Part shown: positions 34,672 through 45,174 of the stretch, piece after piece
Layout: every line of letters starts with the position of its first letter
Numbering within the stretch: position 1 is the stretch's first letter
From: Schistocerca nitens
Lineage: Eukaryota; Arthropoda; Insecta; Orthoptera; Acrididae
Direction of reading: 5' to 3'
NCBI RefSeq assembly: GCF_023898315.1
Contig: NC_064622.1
Span: forward strand, 274,031,503-274,095,502
DNA: 64,000 nucleotides
Made by a program: the position numbers and the translations under genes
Notes under the pieces: generated by a model
What the model saw: the letters and a program-made list of their open reading frames with translations, nothing else
Told to the model about the DNA's origin: nothing
Database searches by the model: none

Positions 34672-36061
34672 CACTACTGGCCATTAAAATTGCTACACCA
34701 CGAAGATGACGTGCTACAGACACGAAATTTAACCGACAGGAAGAAGATGCTGTGATATGCAAATGATTAGCTTTTCAGAGGTTGGCGCCGGCGACACCTA
34801 CAACGTGCTGACATAAGGAACGTTTCCAACCGATTTCTTATACACAAACAGCAGCTGACCGCTGGTGCCTGGTGAAACGTTGTTGTGATGCCTCGTGTAA
34901 GGAGGAGAAATGCGTACCATCACGCTTCCAACTTTGATAAAGTTCGGATTGTAGCCTATCGCGATTGCGGTTCATCGTATCGCGACATTGCTGCTCGCGT
35001 TGGTCGAGATCCAATGACTGTTAGCAGAATATGGAATCAGTAGGTTCAGGAGGGTAATGCGTAACGCCGTGCTGGATCCCAACGGCCTCGTATCACTAGC
35101 AGTGGAGATGACAGGCATCTTGTCCGCATGGCTGTAACGGATCGTGCAGCCACGTCTCGATCCCTGAGTCAACAGATGGGGACGTTTGCAAGACAACAAC
35201 CATCTGCACGAACAGCTCGACGACGTTTGCAGCAGCATGGACTATCAGCTCGGAGACCCTGGCTGCGGTTACCCTTGACGCTGTATCACAGACAGCAGCG
35301 CCTGCGATGGTGTACTCAACGACGAACCTAGGTGCACGAATGGCAAACGTCATTTTTTCGGATGAATCCAGGTTGTGTTTACAGCATCATGATGGTCGCA
35401 TCCGTGTTTGGCGACATCGCGGTGAACGCACATTGGAAGCGTGTATTCGTCATCGCCATACTGGCGTATCATCCGGCGTGATGGTATGGGGTGCCATTGG
35501 TTACACGTCTCGGTCACGTCTTGTTCGCATTGACGGCACTTTGAACAGTGGACGTTACATTTCAGATGTGTTACGACCCGTGGCTCTACCCTTCATTCGA
35601 TCCCCGCGAAACCCTACATTTCAGCAGGATAATGCACGACCGAATGTTGCAGGTTCTGTACGGGCTTTTCTGGATACAGAAACTGTTCGACTGGTACCCT
35701 GGCCAGCACATTCTCCAGATCTCTCACCAATTGAAAACGTCTGGTCAATAGTGGCCGAGCAACTGGCTCGTCACAATACGCCAGTTACTACTATTGATGA
35801 ACTGTGGTATCGTGTTGAAGCTGCATGCGCAGCTGTACCTGTACACGCTATCCAAGCTCTGTTTGACTCAATGCCCAGGCGTATCAAGGCCGTTATGACG
35901 GCCGATGTGGTTGTTCTGGGTACTGATTTCTCCGGATCTATGCACCCAAATTGCGTGAAAATGTAATTGCATGTCAGTTCTAGTATAATATATTTGTCCA
36001 ATGAATACCCGTTTATCATCTGCATTTGTTCTTGGTGTAGCAATTGGAATGGCCAGTAGTG
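34672..36061 (+). mobile_element. Tc1-like transposon, family A, copy 2 (full length)
   Basis: Starts cactactggccattaaaatt after TA (34670-34671) and ends aatggccagtagtg before TA (36062-36063). It is the only copy of the family with both ends inside the window; 1.39 kb. Confidence 0.93.
34888..35936 (+). pseudogene. Tc1-family transposase, frameshifted (family A copy 2)
   Basis: ATG at 34888 (MPRVRRR). The helix-turn-helix region is out of frame in places. From 35307 a frame of 219 codons carries the whole catalytic core: FSDESRL (first Asp), MVWGAIGYTSRS, FQQDNARPN (second Asp) and SPDLSPIENVW (Glu, 34 residues after). The family's QDNARPH reads QDNARPN. A single insertion near the 3' end removes the normal stop. 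The catalytic residues are all kept; the N terminus is broken. Confidence 0.83.
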
Positions 36062-36063
36062 TA

Positions 36064-37220
36064 TAATATGTGTTAATCCCATTCCATTAATGGCGTGCTT
36101 TTGAGTGTGCTGCCATGTGTTGACTCCAATTTGCCATTGATTCCGCATAACATACCGATGCGTCTGATATCAGTAGTTCCTTCCCTCTCCTTTACATAGA
36201 TTTCTTGGTGGCATACTGGGAAAATTAAGTGTATTACATTATGGAGACTGACTAAAAAACAATTGTGTGTCCCGTCTTAGTATATTCCTCACGTTTGTGG
36301 ACCCATGCCAAATAGGTCTAACAGGGTTGAACATATACGAAGAAGGTCAGCAGAAAAGGTCACAAGTTTGTTAGACTCACGGCAGAGCGTCAAAGAAATG
36401 CTGAATAGCCTGAATTGACTGACACTTGAGGGTGGACGCCAATTATCTTGTGACAGGCTATTTACGAAGTTTCAGGAACCAGTAATTGAAGAATATAGGA
36501 ATTAACTATACCCATTATCGTTCACTTAGAGACTGTGACGACAACACGCACTAAAGCATTTAAATTCATTCTCCCCTCAGTCCATATGCCAATGAAACTA
36601 GATGAAACCATTATATGAAAGAAAGGCGAATTTATCGGATATTTGTTGGTGTGCGGTGCGGTGCTAACTTTCAACTGTAATGTTCGTCTTGCTGGAGATT
36701 TTCAGTTGTTTATATTCTGCCTGTAAACGTGCTCTCGTGTGTGTGTGAAACAGCTCGTGCAATAAAGCTTTACACTGAGTATGTTATACATAATTTTACG
36801 CTTGCTACATTTTATGTTACAGATGCTATAACAAAGTTGGCAGTTCTCCTACTACATTGCTAAACAGTAAGCGTAGAAAATATCAACACAAAAGTGAGAG
36901 TTAATGATGAATAAAATTAAATGAAATTATCTATTTATAGGAACAGAAAAATAAAAATGAAACGCTACTTTAAAGCCTATGCGCACTAGGATTCTTATGC
37001 GTCATTTGCTATGCAGGTGTCATAATATATCTCAGTTAATCTCTACACTGAGTGAGAACGTTTCTTCATTTTTATTTGCTTCACCTGTTGCCATTAAACT
37101 ACGCTACATTTATCACTTCAGCGTGAATAGCTTTAATCCTTCTCTTAACGTGTATTGAACCACCATAATCACATATCTTTCTTGTAGTCTATGTATCTTA
37201 CGTAATGTATCTTACGTGTA
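36064..37220. other. Intron; possible old LINE fragment 36290-36700
   Basis: Part of 36290-36700 resembles the 3' end of a LINE (tatacgaagaaggtcagcag; ttgttagactcacggcagag), but the reading is so decayed that I give it low weight. The rest is unrecognised. Confidence 0.35.
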
Positions 37221-37931
37221 GGGGAGGATATTGTACCTGGGTGATGGTGTACCTAGCAACACATATTTCCTTGTTGGTATTTCAGTCTAGTGACTGGGTT
37301 TAAAAGCACTTGAAGGAATGCACAAAAGAAACTGTCATAAACATTTTCTGGTATTTTGTATTGTTTTTGGTGTTGTGGGACGTGATGATGTGTTTTGCAG
37401 AGCGTTTCTAAATGTTACGAGTTCTACCTATTTAAGTATAATTTATTAAAGCTATTTGCACGTTTTCTGCCATGGAACATGTGATATATGCAAATGAACT
37501 TAGTTCCTTTGATGTCTTAGTAATTTTCCCTGTCTTCAAAACGGAAATTTGTGTTAGTTGCCGATGATTTTAACCTGTAACTAGTTTTTGACAATACTTC
37601 TTATTAATTTGATTTCACTAACTGATTACTTGTGAGTAGTAAGTTAAGAATGTAACATAGACTATTAAATACAATACTGATTTTCTTGATTGCAACATTT
37701 CAAAATTTCAATATAATATTTGTTCCTAGGCACGTGACCAAATTGTACCTTGGAACTGTTTTTCACCTTTGGAAGTACCTTACTTTTCGGGGGTAATTTA
37801 TGAAATTTCAGAAAAATATTGCAGCACACATAGAGTGAATCATATCGTTTCAAAACTGAATAAGAAAATATATTAAAGTCCTGTTGCAGGTCGACAGCCT
37901 GAACAAGAGTTCCTAGATGAAACATTCCCCC
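37221..37931 (+). repeat. Unclassified TIR repeat (GGGGAGAG type), copy 1
   Basis: Begins ggggaggatattgtacc after a TA and aligns for most of its length with the sequence at 44218-45173. Shared pieces: catagactattaaatacag region, ccttggaactg, gaataagaaaatatatta. The right end is weakly conserved (attccccc). It is non-coding. Confidence 0.65.
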
Positions 37932-38290
37932 CTGCTTTTTTTATAAGTATTCTTACAGGTGTTGTACGAGATGGAAAAGTTCATGAAACCTGGACTCGCA
38001 ACAGGTTTTAAGTACTGTCTTATGAAGAGTGTCCCAAACCTGTAGGACCAAAATTATACAGATAGTAGAGGATTTTAAACTAAGTAATTTGAGATAAGGA
38101 ACTGAACGCCCTGTTTCTTATAACGCTCTACCACCAGGCCTGCTTCGAGTTTTCTCCCTATAGATTCGTTCGGCTTCCCAGCTACTACCTTGAGCTGCAT
38201 CGTGCAATACGTGCATTTCTTACAAGTTCCTATGATGATTAATACTCCGTTCTAGACAACAAGTCATGATCTATAAACAATGGTAAACAC
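37932..38290. other. Intron, nothing recognised
   Basis: 360 bp without visible features before the hairpin. Confidence 0.4.
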
Positions 38291-38608
38291 CACTGTGCAC
38301 ACCTCACAGACAACAGTGTATTGCTTTTCAAGGCAGTTCACCACCATTCATGTGGCAGAAAGTAATCTGTTGCTAAACATAAGCAGATTACAATCAACTA
38401 CCTCACACACATTTCTCATTCTAGATCTGGTGGCAGTTGATTGTAATCTGCTTATATATGAGGCAGAACCAGATCTAGAATGAGAAATGTGTGTGAGGTA
38501 GTTGATTGTAATCTGCTTATGTTTAGCAACAGATAACTTTCTGCCACATGAATGGTGGTGAACTGCCTTGAAAAGCAATACACTGTTGTCTGTGAGGTGT
38601 GCACAGTG
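38291..38608. repeat. Near-perfect 140-bp inverted repeat (hairpin)
   Basis: Left arm 38291-38430, right arm 38469-38608, spacer 38 nt. I find one mismatch along the arms (agtaatc against agttatc). The spacer contains a further partial copy of the tgattgtaatctgctta segment. No coding role is visible. Confidence 0.9.
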
Positions 38609-38724
38609 TGCATAGAGATATCCTTATCTCTGATGGACACACGCCGTTGAGGACAGCATACTGTGAACTATTATTTAAGAAATATTCGAACCACTGACAT
38701 ATCTGTGAACCTATTCCAAATGCT

Positions 38725-39610
38725 CGTGCCTATATATATATATATATATGATTTGACCGACAGGGTGGGCAGCAATCTGCTGTTGTTTGCTGATGATGAT
38801 ACCGCGGTGTACGACAAGGTGTCGAAGTTGAGTGACTGTGGAAGATATAAGACGATTAGACAAAATTTCCAGTTGGTGTGATGAATAGAAGCTGCCCCTA
38901 AATGTGGAAAAATGTAAATTAATGCAGATGAGTGGGAAGATCAAACCACAATGTTCGGATCAGTATTGCTAGTGTCCTGCTTGACACACTCAAGTCGTTA
39001 AAATACCTGGGCGTGACGTTGCAAAACTGTATGAGAATGGAACGAGTGTGTGGGAACTGTGGTAGGGAAAGCGAATGGTCGACTTCGCTTTATTGGAAGA
39101 ATTTTAGGAAAGAGCGGTTCACCTGCGAAGGGATACAGGACGCTGGTGCTACATATTGTTGAGAACTGCTCGAGTGTTTAGGATTCGTTCCAGGTCGGCT
39201 TGAAGGAAGACATCGAAACAATTTAGAGGCGGGCTGCTAGATTTGTTACTGGTAGATTCGAACAACATGTAATTGTTACAGAGATGCTTTGGGAACTCAG
39301 ATGTGAATCCCTGGAGGGAAGGCGACGTTCTTTTCGAGAAATACTATTGAGAAAATTTGTAGAACCAGCATTTGAAGCTGACTGCAGAACGATTCTACTG
39401 CCGCCAACATACATGCGCCTAAGGACCACGAAGATAGGACACGAGAAATTACGCTTCATACGGAGGCATGTAGAGAGTCGTTTTTCCGTCGCTCTGTTTG
39501 TGAGTGGAACAGGAAAGGAAATGAGTAGTAGTGGTGCAGGGTACCCTCTTCCACGCACCGGACGGTGGCTTGTGGAGTATGTGTGTGAGTGTAGAACACT
39601 CGGATATACA
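38725..39610 (+). mobile_element. Non-LTR retrotransposon fragment, LINE family S
   Basis: Starts within the RT: DLTDRVGSNLLLFADDDTAVYD (motif C, one extra Asp), then PLNVEKCKLMQMSGK, LKSLKYLGVTLQ, AARFVTGRFEQHVIVTEMLW and REILLRKFVEPAFEADCR. A TA dinucleotide run (38731-38749) sits in the codons before DLTDRV. A 3' part of the same family is at 20140-20500. Frameshifted; dead. Confidence 0.8.
38731..38749. repeat. (TA)n microsatellite
   Basis: Nine and a half TA units inside the LINE family S coding remnant. Confidence 0.9.
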
Positions 39611-40006
39611 CCGCAGATGACGACATTTGGCTGCAATAATTGGCCTAGTTTGGAATTTACTCAAAAAGGCATAACCGCTTCTGTGACACTTGGACAGTTG
39701 ATCATGCTTCCCACAACTGGTATGATGCATGACGAATTGACTTCTGGGTGCTGCACTGCAATGCAGCTTACACTTGGTCAGCACATGCTTCAGCTACAGG
39801 GGACGTAAGAGGTGTGATTGGAAAGTTTTAAGAATGGATCCACTACTGCTTACTGGTTTGGCGGGTAGGTACATGTAGAATGGGGAGTGAGTCATTGCCT
39901 TGTCCTTGAACGGCCTCTGACAGGAAACTGCGTTTCCATAATTCAGTTCATTGTGTCAACTGGCTGAGTGCGGGTCTGTTAGGGCTTGTTACCGGATTCT
40001 GTCTGC

Positions 40007-41309
40007 ATGAAACTGGATGTAAAAACAGAGCAACGGGCTTGTTTGAAATTTTGTTTTAAAACCGGGAAATCAGTTTCTGAGACTTACGAACTTTTAAAAA
40101 CAGCTTTTGGAGATAATTGTATGAACCAGTCAAATGTTTTTGTCTGGTTCAACGGATTTAAAAAGGACCGCGAATCATTTGAAGATGAACCACGGTCCGG
40201 CTGTCCTTCGTCCGCAGCTCGTTGTCGTGCGGTAGCGTTCTCGCTTCCCACGCCCGGGTTTCCGGGTTCGATTCCCGGCGGGGTCAGGGATTTTCTCTGC
40301 CTCGTGATGACTGGGTGTTGTGTGCTGTCCTTAGGTTAGTTAGGTTTAAGTAGTTCGAAGTTCTAGGGGACTGATGACCATAGATGCTAAGTCCCATAGT
40401 GCTCAGAGCCATTTGAATTTGAACCGGCTGTCCTTCCACCTCAAAAACGAATGAAAATTGTAGTGAAAGTTCGCGACTTAATGCGCTCTGATTGGACAAT
40501 TACAATTAGAGAGAGGGCTGATGAACCTAATTTAAGCTTCTATGCAGTTCAGTCAATTTTAACTGAAGATCTGAATATGCGTCGAGTGTCTGCAAAATTC
40601 GTTCCAGAAGTGTTGACACTGACCAGAAACAATGCCGACTTGAAGTGTGCCAGAACTGGTGAATCGGACTAAGAATGACCCAGATTTGCTAAACAGGGTA
40701 ATTACAGGTGACGAACCGTGGGTATATGGATATGATCCTGAAACCAAAATGCAGTCTTCACAGTGGAAGATTCTGGCTTCGCCACGATCAGAAAAAGCAC
40801 GACAAAGTCGGTCGAAGGTGAAGACAATGATGGTGATTTTTTTCGATTCTACCAGTATTGTGCATCATGAATTTACCCCTGGAGGACAGACAATTAACTA
40901 GGAATACTACAAATGTGCCCTTGAGCGTTTGTGGGAAAAGGTGCGGAACAAAAGGCCTGCATTGTGGAAAGACAGTAGTGGGATGCTACACCATGACAAT
41001 GCTCCAGCTCATCGTGCCTTCTCCATCGTTGAATTTTTGACCAAATTCAAAATTCCTGTGCTTCCACAATCGCTATATTCCCCTGATTTGGCTTCTGCGG
41101 ACTTCTACTTGTTTCCTACAGTAAAATTTTCACTGGAAGGGAAGTAATTTGACTCGACTGAAGACATTCAGACAAATACGGAGAGCATCCCTAACACAGT
41201 TCAGGAAAAAACTTCCAGGAATGTTTCCAGAAGTGGAAACACCGTTGGAGTCGGTGTGTTCAGGCAGAAGGGGACTATTTTGAAGGAGATTCATCACAGT
41301 AGCATGTAA
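40007..41309 (+). pseudogene. Mariner transposase (DD34D), broken
   Basis: The N terminus (MKLDVKTEQRACLKFCFKTG) with helix-turn-helix and FVWFNGFKKDRESFEDEPRSG is followed by the SINE. Then the catalytic core: VITGDEPWVYGYDPETK (first Asp), HHDNAPAHRAFS (second) and YSPDLASADFYLF (third, 34 residues later), with the WVPHEL-equivalent region decayed. Several stops lie between 40440 and 41000 and a stop at 40900. This is a mariner-family protein, similar in type to the ancestor of the SETMAR fusion. Confidence 0.85.
40209..40423 (+). mobile_element. SINE-A body with alternative tRNA-like head, copy 9
   Basis: Same head as the copy at 26010 (gtcgtgcggtagcgttctcg ... ggttcgattcccggc). The target duplication ccggctgtcctt at 40197-40208 and 40424-40435 lies in the mariner transposase reading frame. 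Confidence 0.93.
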
Positions 41310-41539
41310 GTACCACCATTGTATAATATCAAGCCCATTCTTAAAACTTTCCAATCACACCTCGTACACTTTGAGGGAGATCTTTGACACTGCCTGATTC
41401 TCCCTGAAGTTTTTGAGCCCCCTCGATGCCTTCTTTTCACAGTAATGCCCTCCTATACTGGCTTCAATAATTCCGCAGTACTGTTGGCAGATATTTGGAT
41501 TTTGCGTACCAGATTATATCGTAATGCAAGTCAAATTTG

Positions 41540-43230
41540 CAACAAGAGACAAAGGAAAACAACTTTGAGAGCTGCTAAATGGTTTCAAGCAAAGCACTAT
41601 CCTCTGTTTAACAACTGAAAATGCTATACTCCCTCTTCTCTGTGAGGCTCTGGATGGGTTAAATAAAAGGTTGTGAACGCCGGGCATCTTCTTTGATTTA
41701 AGTAAGGCGTTTGATTGTGTTGGACACAAAATATTAATGCAGAAGTTGGACCATTATTGAATAAGGGGCGCAGCTCACAATTGATTCACTTCTTACTTTA
41801 AGAACAAACAGCAGAAGATCATTCTCCGAAATGTTGAAAATGGCTATGATGTGCAGTCTCAATGGGGCACAGTTAATTGGAGAGGTGCCTCAGGGGTTGG
41901 TGCTGGTGCGGTGGTGGTGGTGGTTAGTGTTTAACGTCCCGTCGACAACGAGGTCATTAGAGACGGAGCGCAAGCTCGGGTTAGGGAAGGATTGGGAAGG
42001 AAATCGGCCGTGCCCTTTCAAAGGAACCATCCCGGCATTTGCCTGAAACGATTTAGGGAAATCAGGGAAAACCTAAATCAGGATGGCCGGAGACGGGATT
42101 GAACCGTCGTCCTCCCGAATGCGAGTCCAGTGTGCTAACCACTGCGCCACCTCGCTCGGTGGGTGCTGGTGCCATTATTGTTTTTTATTTATATAAATGA
42201 TATGTCTTCTAGTATTACAGGTTATTCTAAAATACTTTTGTTTGCTGATGATACCAGCGTGATAGTGAAGGATATTGTGTACAATATTGACACACTATCA
42301 AGTAATGCATGTCAAGACATAACTTCATGGCTTGTAGAAAATAAATTGGTGCTAAACCACAGTAAGACTCAGTTTTTTACGGTTTCTAACACACATCAAA
42401 AACTGATATTTTGATTACACAGAATGGGAATGTGATTAATAAGACAGAACAGTTCAGATTCCTAGGGGTTCAGGTATATGGTAAGCTGTTGTGGAATGCC
42501 CATGGTCAGGATGTAGTTCAAAAATTAAATGCTGCTTTATTTACCATTAGAACAGTATCTGAAATTACAGATAGTTGTACATGAAAAGGAGTCTAATTTA
42601 TTTTCATTCGTTTATGACGCATGGTGTTATTTTTTGGGGTAGCTCTTCTGATTCAGAATGGATATCTTTGGCATAGAATTGGACGATTCGAGAAATTCGC
42701 GAACTTCTTGTCGACTCCTGTTCAGTAGTCAGAGTCTTCTGACATTGGCCTCTCAATACATAGTCATAGTTTCTTTGTTGTAGACAATATCAACGTAATC
42801 CCAAGAGTTAGCAGCTTCCACTCACTTAATACTAGGCAGAAATCCAATCTGCATTTGGAACGCCCGTCTTTGACTCTTGTGCAGAAAGGCGTGCAGTATT
42901 CTGCTGCATCCATTTTCAAATGCTGCCACAACAATTCAAAAATCTTAGCAGTAATCCATGTACTTTCGAGTCCAAACTGAAGAATTTCCTCATGGTTCAC
43001 TCCTTCCGTTCTGTCGAGAATCTCCTGGAAAAATTTAAAAATTAAGTTACTTCATGTGTTACGTTGTTGATGGTGTTTATTTAAACTTATTGGTTGTCGT
43101 TTGGATAGGATTCAATTGCGTTTCATTTTATCTATTATTACTCTTTTGTTACAGTTTCATGTACTGATTTGTTCCATGACCATGGAGACTTGCTCCTCAT
43201 CTTGCTCCTGCTGAACATGACGTATAAAAT
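41540..43230 (+). mobile_element. Jockey/CR1-type LINE fragment, split by SINE-B
   Basis: RT motif A (FFDLSKAFDCVGHK, 41695) precedes a SINE-B insertion. Then come LFFIYINDMSSSITGYSKILLFADDTSVIV (motif C intact, 42185-42265), SWLVENKLVLNHSKTQFF and, further on, LHLERPSLTLVQKGVQYSAASIF (about 42855-42920). The 3' end lies near 43230. 5'-truncated and frameshifted. Confidence 0.82.
41910..42161 (-). mobile_element. SINE-B copy 3, inside the LINE
   Basis: Nearly complete inverse copy ending with the tRNA-like head (cagtgtgctaaccactgcgc). Target duplication ggtgctggtgc at 41899-41909 and 42162-42172. Confidence 0.9.
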
Positions 43231-43688
43231 AAATAAAAACAGAAATAATAGTTTCCAAGTTACGTTTTTTGAACTGATGTCGGGAGTTATGGAGACCCCG
43301 TCTATCTTCCAAGTGAGCAGTATTTATTGCACAGTACTTGGTTAGCTCGCTTTATTCCATAGTGGATTGATTATACAGCCATATCGATACTTGGAAACTG
43401 TTTTATATAACTTCGAAGTACACAACAAAAACGTCTTATTGGTCCACGTCAAAAATATATTATTAGTAAATACATCTTAATGCCTTAGGATCCCATTTGG
43501 CAAAATGTATCACAAAAAACTCTATGATCACTTCTTAGGCTTAAGTGTGTGTCACTCATGACCATACCTATTCTGAACTTGGTTTTGTATCTCCTTAGAT
43601 ATGTTCTTAAGCTGTACTTGTTGCACTATCATTTAGGATTATAGTAGCACGGACATTGCTGATGCTGAGTTGTGATTGCGAGTCATAG
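43231..43688. other. Intron end, nothing recognised
   Basis: Last 450 bp of the 16.1 kb intron before the third esterase exon. Confidence 0.45.
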
Positions 43689-43836
43689 GCGGAGAGCCCC
43701 AACATGCCGGTACTGGTGTATTTCCACGGCGGTGGCTTCTTCTCTGGCTCTGGAACGTTCGAAGATGCTGGGCCGCATTACTTCATGGACCAAGATGTCG
43801 TCCTGGTCACCGTCAACTACCGTCTTGGCCCCCTCG
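43689..43836 (+). CDS. Carboxylesterase, third recognised exon (HGGGF oxyanion hole)
   Basis: A 148-nt exon after acceptor gcgagtcatag (ends 43688) and before donor gtgaga at 43837. It enters in phase 0, matching the previous exon, and leaves in phase 1 inside the Gly codon of GPLG. It encodes MPVLVYFHGGGFFSGSG and then VVLVTVNYRLGPLG. HGGGF is the oxyanion-hole loop and VNYRLGPLGF the following strand of all type-B carboxylesterases. The next exon should begin with GFL and carry the GESAG nucleophile elbow; I did not find it in the remaining 20 kb, so another long intron probably runs out of the window. The intron before this exon is 16.1 kb and is filled with transposons. Confidence 0.92.
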
Positions 43837-43941
43837 GTGAGAATCCATTATCTAAGCTTCTTATTGTAAAACCACAATTCATTTAAATTTCCACTAAATT
43901 TTTGATAAGAATTATTGTACCATTTACTAGTTTCCAAATGA

Positions 43942-44190
43942 CTGCAGGCTCGTCACAAGACGGGGATGCTACAGGAACATCGTCTGGATCATCTAGACGC
44001 TAGGATCGTGGTGCTGGCGAAAATAACGGAAATTTGGTTAGCTATCGTAATATTGTAGGATATTTATAACTTCTCGTTAACTGAATCTCCGTTACATCCG
44101 CCAGCACCACGGCTCTTGAGTCTTAACTGCGCATGTTCCAGATAATGTTCCTATAACACCTGCATCTGATCGTGAGCCTGCAGTGGCTTG
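43942..44190. repeat. Imperfect inverted repeat, possible MITE
   Basis: The left arm (gcaggctcg, aggaacatcgtctgga, gtggtgctggcg) matches the inverse of the right arm (cgccagcaccacgg, tccagataatgttcct, gagcctgcag) with many differences. The central loop is about 60 nt. Non-coding. Confidence 0.6.
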
Positions 44191-44217
44191 AAAAGTAATT
44201 AATGTTAGGGGAGAGTG

Positions 44218-45173
44218 TAACTCCACAAGCAATTACCGGCATTTTTTACTTTTTGTCTTCGCAAGACATGAGGTTGTGTTTCGTGCAGCGTTTTTAAATA
44301 CAATGAATTCTACATATTTAAGTTTTTTGTAACATTATAAGCCACCTGGAGGATACTGTTAACTCTTAAATGGCTCTGAGCACTATGGGACTTAACATCT
44401 GTGGTCATCAGTCCCCTAGAACTTAGAACTACTTAAACCTAACTAACCTAAGGACATCACACACAGCCATGCCCGAGGCAGGATTCGAACCTGCGACCGT
44501 AGCGGTCACGCGGTTCCAAACTGAAGCGCTTAGAACCGCACGGCCACACCGGCCGGCCTGTTAACTCTTAAGTCATAGGGTTTTATTGTGAGTAAAATTC
44601 TGTACATTTTAAAAACACACTGCATTTTAATTCACACTTCGTCAGTCATACATCATCCTGTACCTTGAAACAGAAGGTCTTCTACCATGGAGCAGGTGGT
44701 ATTTGTAAATGAACTGAGCTTCTTTAACGCCTTAACTACTGACACTGTCTTGGAAATGGAAACTTGCGCTAGTTGCCAATACCTTCTCTTTCGTATTGTT
44801 TTTAACTCGGAATTGGTCTTTGAAAATACCTCTTCTTACTTTTGATTTCACTTACTGTTTATTGGTGTGTAGCAGAGTGGTAATGTAAGGCATAGACTAT
44901 TAAATACAGCATTGACAAGATTTTCATGATTGTAACACTTCTAAACTTAAATAGAATATTTTTTCCTTGGTACATGACCAATTTGACCTTGGAACAGATT
45001 TCACGTATGGAGAAACCTAACTTTTCAGGAGTAATTTTTGGAACTTCAACTGCAGCACGCATAAAGTGAATGATACGATTTCAAAATGGGATAAGAAAAT
45101 ATATTATACTTCTGTTACCTCACTGGTTAGAGGCGAAAGCTTGAAAAGTGTACCAAGGTTCAGCACTCTCCCC
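44218..45173 (+). repeat. Unclassified TIR repeat (GGGGAGAG type), copy 2
   Basis: Starts ggggagagtgtaac after TA (44216-44217) and ends gcactctcccc before TA (45174-45175). Short terminal inverted repeats and TA sites suggest a non-autonomous DNA transposon. A SINE-A (44370-44557) interrupts it. Related to 37221-37931. Confidence 0.72.
44370..44557 (-). mobile_element. SINE-A copy 10
   Basis: Target duplication ctgttaactcttaa at 44356-44369 and 44558-44571. Confidence 0.93.
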
Positions 45174-45174
45174 T

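Larger units (their letters stand above)
39808..41364 (+). mobile_element. Mariner (DD34D) transposon, interrupted by a SINE
   Basis: Terminal inverted repeats gaggtgtgattggaaagttt and inverse at 41333-41364, TA at 39806-39807 and 41365-41366. About 1.33 kb without the SINE at 40209-40423, the normal size of mariner. Confidence 0.92.

Noticed and set aside
39284-39808. 174-codon open frame as a host gene
   Set aside because: The first half is the C-terminal part of LINE family S; the rest is chance extension into the flank.
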